Source of the DNA: Acidobacteriota bacterium
GTDB lineage: Bacteria; Acidobacteriota; Blastocatellia; Pyrinomonadales; Pyrinomonadaceae
Direction of reading: 5' to 3'
NCBI GenBank assembly: GCA_963169175.1
Contig: CAUJFK010000262.1
Location: 1-19,369 of the forward strand
DNA length: 19,369 nt
Positions 13,250 through 19,369 of the stretch are shown piece by piece (position 1 is the first letter of the stretch; each line of letters begins with the position of its first letter). The notes beneath the pieces are model-generated. The model searched no databases. It was not told the origin of the DNA and was given only the letters and a program-made list of their open reading frames with translations. The position numbers were made by a program, and so were the translations under genes.

Positions 13250-14902
13250 ATGACCGTTCCTTCTGCCTCACAAAAACCAAGCAGGCCATATCTGCCTTTG
13301 GAGGAATCCGGCGACAATTCGACTCAGCTTAGATTCATCTCTGACCTGGGACGGAGCCTGCTTTTGACCGTGCACCCCAAAAAGGTCGCAAGCCGCGTTG
13401 CCAGCGCCATCAGGCGTTCATCCGGCGCTGAAGTGTGCGCATTTGTCGCTGAACTTGAAAGTATCGGCATGGTCACCTGCGCATTTGACCGGAAGGGCGA
13501 GATCGACCCGCGTGCTTTTCCCAAAACTAATTTCGAAAAATGGCTGGCCCTCCTGCCGCCGCAGATCGGGTACAGGGAGGACAACCCTGAGGAATTTCTG
13601 ATAGCGGATGCGACCCACAAACTCGAATATGTCTCGCCGCTGCTTATAAACGGCGAGATCAAAGGCACGATCGTGGTCGGATTTGCGTCGAAAAAAGATT
13701 TCAGTGAAGCGAAAGGCAGCCTTATCGACGCCGCGACGCAGATGGCCGCGATGAGCGTTAATCTCTCGGCACATTATGAAACCGCGATGAACGATTCGAT
13801 CAATCGTGCAAAGGACGAGCATCGCCGCTTTACGGAAGCTATTCTTGATGCTTTACCCGTATCTCTGTACGTCGTTGACCGCGATTACCGCATTGTCACC
13901 TGGAACCGCCACCGCGAAGTAGGTGTGCAAGGCATTCCGCGCGAAGCCGTCATTGGCCACAACGTATTCAGCGTCCTTGCCCGCTATCCCGAAGGCCAGG
14001 TTCGCGACGAGTTCGAACGTGCATTCCGCACCGGTAAGATCGAACGCATCGAGCAGCAGACTATCGACGAGCAGGGCGCGACAAAACATTGGATGGTCAG
14101 CAAGGTACCGATGATCGACGACGACAACGGCGCGGTCACGCATGTCATCACCGTTGGTGAAGACGTTACCAAACGGGTCGAAGCGATACACGCGGTTGGC
14201 CGCGCAGAAAAACTTGCGGCGGTCGGCCGGCTTGCTGCCGGTGTTGTGCACGAGATAAACAACCCGCTTGCGACGATCTCCGCCTGTGCCGAGGCGCTCG
14301 AAAGACGTGTCGACGAAGGGGCATTTTCGGACCACGAGGTCGAAGAGGACCTTACCGAATATCTCGGCCTGATCAAAAGCGAAGCATTTCGCTGCAAGTC
14401 GATTACGACCGGCCTTTTGGACTTCAGCCGCCATCGCAAAGGCGAGCGGCACCCGATAGATGTCGCCGACATACTTCGGTCATCCGCCAACCTCATCTCT
14501 CATCAAAAACGCCGCGAACGGATAGAGATAAAGGTCGAGACTGCTCCCGGTGTGCCGCTCGTTAACGCGGACGCGGGCCAGATACAGCAGGCGATCATTG
14601 TGCTCGGCACCAACGCGATAGACGCAATGCCCGATGGCGGCGTACTCACGTTTCGAGTCGCTGCCGAAACAAATCGTGTGGCGATCGAGGTCGAAGACAC
14701 AGGCGTTGGAATACCGGCGGAGAATCTGTCAAAGATCTTCGAACCGTTCTTCACGACAAAGGCGGTCGGCGAAGGCACAGGCCTCGGGCTTGCTGTCTGT
14801 TACGGCATTATTACTGACCACGGAGGCCGCCTCGGCGTTCGTTCAAATGCAGATCGCGGCGGTACTACGTTCACGATCACCCTACCGATAACTTCTAAAT
14901 AG
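13250..14902 (+). CDS. Soluble GAF-PAS sensor histidine kinase (NtrB-like)
   Basis: A 550-residue kinase that would autophosphorylate and pass phosphate to the regulator encoded next. Residues about 25-180 form a GAF-like domain, about 190-315 a PAS domain (ILDALPVSLYVVDRDYRIVT, HWMVSKVPM), then the dimerisation/H-box VVHEINNPLATI with His334, and the ATPase with N-box IVLGTNAIDAMP, G1 EDTGVGIP, F-box FEPFFTTK and G2 GEGTGLGLAV. All catalytic boxes are intact. No membrane segment is seen, so it senses a cytoplasmic or protein signal. The ATG lacks a ribosome binding site; a stop at 13214 limits upstream alternatives. The response regulator follows after 37 bases, an operon arrangement. Confidence 0.95.
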   Translation: MTVPSASQKPSRPYLPLEESGDNSTQLRFISDLGRSLLLTVHPKKVASRVASAIRRSSGAEVCAFVAELESIGMVTCAFDRKGEIDPRAFPKTNFEKWLALLPPQIGYREDNPEEFLIADATHKLEYVSPLLINGEIKGTIVVGFASKKDFSEAKGSLIDAATQMAAMSVNLSAHYETAMNDSINRAKDEHRRFTEAILDALPVSLYVVDRDYRIVTWNRHREVGVQGIPREAVIGHNVFSVLARYPEGQVRDEFERAFRTGKIERIEQQTIDEQGATKHWMVSKVPMIDDDNGAVTHVITVGEDVTKRVEAIHAVGRAEKLAAVGRLAAGVVHEINNPLATISACAEALERRVDEGAFSDHEVEEDLTEYLGLIKSEAFRCKSITTGLLDFSRHRKGERHPIDVADILRSSANLISHQKRRERIEIKVETAPGVPLVNADAGQIQQAIIVLGTNAIDAMPDGGVLTFRVAAETNRVAIEVEDTGVGIPAENLSKIFEPFFTTKAVGEGTGLGLAVCYGIITDHGGRLGVRSNADRGGTTFTITLPITSK

Positions 14903-14939
14903 CCTCCCTCCGCGAGACCGAGCGATCTCGAACCTAGAT

Positions 14940-16331
14940 ATGGCAAAACTACTTGTAGTAGATGACGAAAAAAATCTCCGCCTGGTGGTCCAGAAAGAAC
15001 TAAGCCGCCAGGGGCACCAGGTCGATACGGCCTCCGACGGTGAAGAGGCCTGGGAGGCGCTGGAATCAAAAGATTTTGACATCCTTCTGTGCGACATAAA
15101 CATGCCGCGGCTCGATGGCATCGGCTTGCTGCGGCGGGTGCGTGAAAAATCGCAAACGCCGCCGGAAGTGATAATGCTGACCGGCCAGGCGACCGTCGAA
15201 TCGGCCATCGAGGCAATGAAGCTTGGGGCCTATGATTACCTGACAAAGCCGTATCGGCTAAACGAACTTGCCGCGCTTGTCACTCAGGCTTTTGAAAAGC
15301 AGCAGTTAAAGATCGACAACCAACGGCTTCGTGCCCAGATCGAAAGGACATCAAAGCAGATTCCGGACATCGACGCCGAATCACCGCAGATGAAAGAAGT
15401 GCTCCGGCTTGTGCGGCGTGTTGCCCCGTCGGACACGTCCGTACTGATCACGGGCGAATCGGGCACGGGAAAGGAGCTGATCGCCCAGGCGATCCACAAG
15501 CTAAGCCCGCGAGCGGAGAAAGCCTTTATCGACCTGAACTGCGCCGCACTTCAGGATACTTTGCTCGAATCCGAACTTTTCGGCCACGAGGCGGGCGCAT
15601 TCTCGGGCGCAAGGGCGCGAAAGCTGGGGCTGTTTGAGCTTGCTGACGGCGGCACACTTTTCCTCGACGAAATAATGGAAATGCCGGCCCAGCTGCAATC
15701 GAAGCTGCTGCGGGCGCTTGAAACGCGGTCATTCTTCCGCGTCGGCGGAGTGAAAAAGGTCGAGGTTGATGTAAGGCTCGTCGCGGCGACGAACCGCGAT
15801 CCGGATAGAGCGGTTGGCGAAGGCGTCTTCCGTGCAGACTTGTTGTACCGCGTTAATAGCTTCGAAGTAAACATACCGCCGTTGCGCGAACGGGCCGAAG
15901 ATATCGAACCGCTTGCAAAATACCTCCTTGAGAAGATCTCGGGCCTTGAGGTTCCTGAGATCACGACCCAAGCTGCCGAGGCCCTGAAAAAATTCGTGTG
16001 GACCGGAAATGTTCGCCAGCTGCGCAACTGCCTGGAACGGGCCGCACTACTTGCGGACAACAACCGGATAACGGTCAAGGAACTCCCGCCCGAGGTCGTT
16101 TACAGGCTCGAGAAAGCAAATGTTTCCGTCAACTATACGTCGCCCGGACAGTCAGGCGTTAACTCATTCCAAAATGTTCCGCCGACCAATCTTCGTGATT
16201 CCGAGCGTCAACAGATCCTCACCGCGCTCGAAAAGACGGGCTGGCATCGCGGCAAGACCGCCGAGATGCTAGGCATCTCGCCATCGACGCTTTATCGAAG
16301 GTTGAGGGAATATGATCTCGAGGTCCGATAG
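14940..16331 (+). CDS. NtrC-family response regulator (receiver-AAA+-Fis) with GAFSGA motif
   Basis: A 463-residue sigma-54 activator partnered with the preceding kinase. The receiver (1-120) has acidic D8 D9, phospho-acceptor D52, T81 and K103. The AAA+ domain (about 148-375) has Walker A GESGTGKE (172-179), Walker B LFLDEI and the sensor region FRADLLYRVN. The C-terminus has a Fis-type helix-turn-helix, RGKTAEMLGISPSTLYRRL. The sigma-54 contact loop reads GAFSGA (219-224) in place of GAFTGA. Serine keeps the hydroxyl, so activity may persist, but the change is uncommon. If it does not use sigma-54 it would be a sigma-70-type NtrC variant. Targets are unknown; no -24/-12 site was found before the next gene. 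Confidence 0.95.
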   Translation: MAKLLVVDDEKNLRLVVQKELSRQGHQVDTASDGEEAWEALESKDFDILLCDINMPRLDGIGLLRRVREKSQTPPEVIMLTGQATVESAIEAMKLGAYDYLTKPYRLNELAALVTQAFEKQQLKIDNQRLRAQIERTSKQIPDIDAESPQMKEVLRLVRRVAPSDTSVLITGESGTGKELIAQAIHKLSPRAEKAFIDLNCAALQDTLLESELFGHEAGAFSGARARKLGLFELADGGTLFLDEIMEMPAQLQSKLLRALETRSFFRVGGVKKVEVDVRLVAATNRDPDRAVGEGVFRADLLYRVNSFEVNIPPLRERAEDIEPLAKYLLEKISGLEVPEITTQAAEALKKFVWTGNVRQLRNCLERAALLADNNRITVKELPPEVVYRLEKANVSVNYTSPGQSGVNSFQNVPPTNLRDSERQQILTALEKTGWHRGKTAEMLGISPSTLYRRLREYDLEVR

Positions 16332-16367
16332 AACGCAAGAGCGCTTCGCTAATTAGAGGTTTGAATT

Positions 16368-17447
16368 ATGTCTTACGCAAAACCATTGGTTATTCTCGCA
16401 GCAGTCCTGATTTTGACGGCGGCCGGCTATTCGCAATCGACACTGTCGGGACGAGTTGTCCAGGTGCTCGACGGCCGAACGGTCATAATCGAAATTTCGA
16501 CCGGAAAACTGCTGGCCGAACTCCAGTATGTCGAAGTGCCTGAGCCGGAACAGCCGCTGCACAAAACGGTCCGCGAGCATTTAGCAAAGCTGGTGCTGGA
16601 CAAGGACGTGACGTTTCGCTCGGCCGGATTTGCTCCGGGCAAAACTTTTGGCCAGTTGTTTGTAAATTCGACCGATGTCGCCCTGCAGATGCTCCGCGAC
16701 GGTGCGGCGTGGCATATCAGCCCGGAGAAAAGTGGACAAAACTCGAGCGAAAGCGATGCGTATGAATATCATCAGACGCAGGCCAGGATTGAGAATCGCG
16801 GCGTCTGGGGCGTAAAGGACATGAAGCCCGCGTGGGAGTTTCGTGCGAAAAGGGCATTGAGCGAACGTGAGAAACAACTCGCGGCCGATCGCGGCAGGAC
16901 GGAGGCCCGAACGGCGAATTACAAGACCACATCGGCCGCAAAAACTTCTGTCCGCCCGCCCGGTGTTTGGTCGGACAAGAATCCTTCATTGAAAAACCCG
17001 GGCCCGCTTATGCACGGGTACAACGCGGCGACAAAGACCGGCTGGCTGAGCACGTTCTGGATGGGCGTAAAAGAACAGGGCGAGGTTCCCGCCGACCGAA
17101 AGGTTGTGTGCGACATTACCTATCTTTACAAACAGGAAAGCGAGAAAACCCGCAATGGTAAATTCCATTTCACGGTCGTCTCCGTCGCGGATGAATGGCG
17201 TTTTCTTAAAGCCAATACGCTTTCGGTGATCGTCGATGAAAAGACAGTTGCGGTTGGCAGGCCAAAGCGGGTGACCTCAAAAGAAGGTGGCCAAGCAATA
17301 GAAAAGCTCAGTTTCGAGATAAGCAAAGCCGCGATCGAAAAGATCGTTTACGGCGGCGAAGTGACGCTGAAGATCGGCGACTATGTAATTTTCCCTGAGG
17401 CCGGTGTGCAGCTTCTTTTGTACAACATGCTCCAGGCCGCGGAATAG
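16368..17447 (+). CDS. Exported SNase-fold protein lacking nuclease active site, copy 1
   Basis: A 359-residue exported protein: signal peptide about residues 1-22 (PLVILAAVLILTAAGYSQ). Residues about 25-155 follow the staphylococcal-nuclease fold: SGRVVQVLDGRTVII, then a VEVPEPEQP turn like the SNase DTPE segment, LRDGAAWH like VRQGLA, and RGVWG like LNIWS. The nuclease residues are missing: DGDT is DGRT, the R35 equivalent is Glu and the R87 equivalent is Gln. After PAWEFRAKR comes a basic linker and a C-terminal domain (about 225-359) I do not recognise. GAGG lies nine bases before the ATG. It follows the response regulator by 36 bases and is paralogous to the next gene. A binding rather than nuclease role is likely. 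Confidence 0.8.
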   Translation: MSYAKPLVILAAVLILTAAGYSQSTLSGRVVQVLDGRTVIIEISTGKLLAELQYVEVPEPEQPLHKTVREHLAKLVLDKDVTFRSAGFAPGKTFGQLFVNSTDVALQMLRDGAAWHISPEKSGQNSSESDAYEYHQTQARIENRGVWGVKDMKPAWEFRAKRALSEREKQLAADRGRTEARTANYKTTSAAKTSVRPPGVWSDKNPSLKNPGPLMHGYNAATKTGWLSTFWMGVKEQGEVPADRKVVCDITYLYKQESEKTRNGKFHFTVVSVADEWRFLKANTLSVIVDEKTVAVGRPKRVTSKEGGQAIEKLSFEISKAAIEKIVYGGEVTLKIGDYVIFPEAGVQLLLYNMLQAAE

Positions 17448-17468
17448 GATTGCTACGATCCGCTTTTT
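17439..17468 (+). terminator. Possible weak intercistronic hairpin
   Basis: GCGGA (17439-17443) pairs with TCCGC (17459-17463) across a 15-base loop and is followed directly by TTTTT, between the two tandem SNase-like genes and three bases before the second ATG. A five-pair stem is short. It could lower expression of the second gene or be chance. Confidence 0.25.
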
Positions 17469-17471
17469 GAT

Positions 17472-18545
17472 ATGAAAAGGTCATTTCCGTTTTTCATCCT
17501 GCTGGCACTTTTCGTTCTGTCGGCGAGTGGTGCCGGGGCGCAAACGACTCTCACGGGCCGCGTCGCCTCAGTACAGGACGGAAAAACGTTTGTTATTCAG
17601 GCAGATAATGGGGACCTTACCGTTGCGATCCAATTCATCGATGTTCCCGAACCGGAACAGCCGCTGAGCCGGATAGTTCGCGAACACACACAACGGCTGA
17701 TCATGGGAAAGACGGTTACATTCGTCTCGAACGGCTTTTCGCCGACCGCGTTGATCGGCAAAGCCTACCTCGACGGCCTTGACCTCGGGCAGCAGCTCGT
17801 GCGGGACGGCGCCGCGTGGCACGTTCCGCCGAACCGCAGCGGACAGGAACCGTCAGAAGCCGCGGTTTACGATGGCCTCGAGGGCCTTGCCAGATCGGAG
17901 AAGCGCGGCATCTGGGCGATCCGCAATATGACGCCCGCCTGGGAATTCAGATCTCTCAAAGACCGATCGTATCGAGATGCCGGCTTCATCCGGGCCGCCA
18001 TTCGCGCGGAAAGTGCGGATTCACGAAACTATAAACCGTTTGGGAACAGTACGGAGATGTGGACGGATGTTGGCGGCGACGCCTTTGCCCAACGCAATCC
18101 CTCGGGGCCAAATTATTGGGGTTTTGACGCCGAAAAGAAGATAAGGAACACATCGACACCGAGCGTAGCGCAGGTGCTGGCCAACGAAAGCGGCCCGCTC
18201 GAGGTCGAGCTCCGCGTCATCTATTTTCAGGGCGAGATCAAACCGAGGACGACGAACACGGCATTTGTCGTGGGGATCTCTGCTATCTCACGCGATGGTG
18301 CATTTGCCGCCGATAATTTGCTGACCTTTATCGCCGACGAAACTGAAATATCCATCGGCGGCCAGCTGTTTTCCCGGCGTGATCCTCAGCGTTCGGTCGA
18401 GGAATTGATGCAGTACAAGATCGGCCGCAGCGACCTTGCCAAGATCGCGTCCGCAAAGAAACTTACGATCCGCATTGGAAAATATTCCGGAACGGCCGGC
18501 CCCGCACTGCGCGATACGATCTTGCGATTGCTTGAGGCCGTCTAA
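17472..18545 (+). CDS. Exported SNase-fold protein lacking nuclease active site, copy 2
   Basis: A 357-residue paralogue of the preceding gene, 24 bases downstream. Signal peptide about residues 1-23 (FFILLALFVLSASGAGAQ). The SNase-like part has TLTGRVASVQDGKTFVI, IDVPEPEQPLSRIVREH, LVRDGAAWHVPP and RGIWAIRNMTPAWEFRS. The Asp and Glu of the DTPE-type turn remain (IDVPE), but the DGDT Asp is Lys, the R35 equivalent is Ala and the R87 equivalent is Lys, so nuclease activity is unlikely. The linker differs from copy 1 (more acidic and aromatic, around FGNSTEMW and GPNYWGFD). The C-terminal domain is related: beta-rich, ending KKLTIRIGKYS and a final helix. The genes look like an old tandem duplication that has diverged strongly. 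Confidence 0.8.
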   Translation: MKRSFPFFILLALFVLSASGAGAQTTLTGRVASVQDGKTFVIQADNGDLTVAIQFIDVPEPEQPLSRIVREHTQRLIMGKTVTFVSNGFSPTALIGKAYLDGLDLGQQLVRDGAAWHVPPNRSGQEPSEAAVYDGLEGLARSEKRGIWAIRNMTPAWEFRSLKDRSYRDAGFIRAAIRAESADSRNYKPFGNSTEMWTDVGGDAFAQRNPSGPNYWGFDAEKKIRNTSTPSVAQVLANESGPLEVELRVIYFQGEIKPRTTNTAFVVGISAISRDGAFAADNLLTFIADETEISIGGQLFSRRDPQRSVEELMQYKIGRSDLAKIASAKKLTIRIGKYSGTAGPALRDTILRLLEAV

Positions 18546-18563
18546 TTCAACGGGTCCAGGCCT

Positions 18564-19369
18564 TCACTTGCTCTTTATCACGTAGCCGATCACATACCGC
18601 CTCATTTTATCTCGGTTTGCTGTTAGATATGCCCGATGGTCCTGCGCGATCCCTTCGTCCGGCAGAGCCATCAGAACAAACGCTTCGAGCAGGCCTTCCG
18701 CATCTAGTTTTGCAAGCATTTCGATCTGTCCGTTCAGCTTCTTCGGCTTAGTTGACCTGGCCATTTCAACGACACTTCGCAACGCGTCGGCTTCTTCATG
18801 AAGGGAGTGCCGATAGGCCGGTTCCTGAGGAAACTGCTTGGCGAATTTTTCTTTTCGCCACGTTTCACGCGTGGCCACATAACCGATCCACGCCATCGAG
18901 CCATCATCAACAAGCGGATTGACATTAAGCGTCGATTTGGCCTTTCCGTCGGCCCCGGTCGTTATCTCGGGAAGGTCGATCTTCGGATGAGAAAGTGAAG
19001 TATTCGTCGCCTGGGCCCACTGGATAATGCCGCTGAGGGCAAGCCGGCTATACGGCGCGACAATGAAAGATTCAATATAGCGGTCGCGTGCTTCGGCATA
19101 TTTTTGCTGCTTCATCAGCGGCGTTGCCGAGTATCGATAGGCCGTTTCCTGAAACGGGTCGATCGAGATCGCCTTTTGGTACCATTTCTCGGCCTCGGGG
19201 TAATTTTCCCTGTGCATATTCACGTCGCCCGCAAATAGGGCGGCGTAATAACATCGCGGATCGACCTTTAGCGCATCCTGGTAAAGCTTTATCGCTTCGT
19301 CCATTTTCCCGCTGCTAAAGGCTGCCTCGCCCTGCCGCATAAGACGGTTCGCGTCCGCATTGTCCGAAA
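18564..19369 (-). CDS. TPR-repeat protein (5' end beyond window)
   Basis: The frame is open to the right edge (SDNADANRL precedes the internal Met at 19340), so the true start lies outside and the first visible ATG is probably not the start. About 268 residues are seen. Two or three TPR units occupy the N-terminal part: AAFSSGKMDEAIKLYQDALK, AALFAGDVNMHRENYPEAEK and WYQKAISIDPFQETAY. The remainder is mainly helical with a central segment (LPEITTGADGKAKSTLNVNP) that interrupts the repeats. The protein is probably a scaffold; nothing shows an enzyme. It converges with the second SNase-like gene with 18 bases between stops. Confidence 0.85.
   Translation of the reverse strand, partial: SDNADANRLMRQGEAAFSSGKMDEAIKLYQDALKVDPRCYYAALFAGDVNMHRENYPEAEKWYQKAISIDPFQETAYRYSATPLMKQQKYAEARDRYIESFIVAPYSRLALSGIIQWAQATNTSLSHPKIDLPEITTGADGKAKSTLNVNPLVDDGSMAWIGYVATRETWRKEKFAKQFPQEPAYRHSLHEEADALRSVVEMARSTKPKKLNGQIEMLAKLDAEGLLEAFVLMALPDEGIAQDHRAYLTANRDKMRRYVIGYVIKSK

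Noticed and set aside
1..19369. CRISPR array, prophage or insertion sequence
   Set aside because: No regularly spaced repeats, transposase, integrase or phage genes were seen; repeats found are short palindromic elements.

Overview
The window looks like a stretch of core chromosome from a Gram-negative, moderately GC-rich soil or environmental bacterium. Acidobacteriota (Blastocatellia/Pyrinomonadales type) is my best guess. That guess rests on the fusion of a TPR sensor to a sigma-54 activator, a SurA-like protein without PPIase domains, and several families of small palindromic repeats, some inside genes. It is inference: no phylogenetic marker was compared. I saw no phage, transposase, CRISPR or plasmid genes.

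Left part (1-8391), all on the minus strand. A GH63-type glycosidase (start 8170 or 8191) and an archaeal-type glucose 1-dehydrogenase share a 4-base start/stop overlap. Together they look like a short pathway that releases glucose from an alpha-glucoside and oxidises it to gluconolactone. Next come clpS, a DUF2157-like membrane protein, an overlapping DUF4160/DUF2442 pair, and ileS, which runs off the left edge. A terminator-like hairpin lies directly in front of the ileS start codon. The ileS reading frame carries two unrelated palindromic repeat elements that are translated as extra peptide.

Middle (8392-12930). Divergent from the glycosidase operon is a 1029-residue TPR-GAF-like-AAA+-Fis sigma-54 activator, with a perfect 7-bp inverted repeat just before its start codon. 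It is a candidate regulator of that operon by position only. Then come a small unrecognised gene with a clear promoter and ribosome binding site, a tRNA-Leu(CAA) on the minus strand, and a SurA-like periplasmic protein on the minus strand.

Right part (12931-19369). A 319-base divergent region holds a repeat, a good sigma-70 promoter and an inverted repeat. It drives a plus-strand cluster: a soluble GAF-PAS histidine kinase, an NtrC-type response regulator with GAFSGA in place of GAFTGA, and two tandem paralogous exported proteins. These two have an SNase-like fold but lack the nuclease active-site residues, and both carry an unrecognised C-terminal domain. The cluster ends tail to tail with a TPR protein that runs off the right edge.

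The most interesting points are the two in-frame repeat insertions in ileS, the tandem secreted pseudo-nucleases next to an NtrBC-like pair, the putative attenuator of ileS, and the loss of the structural-zinc cysteines in the glucose dehydrogenase.
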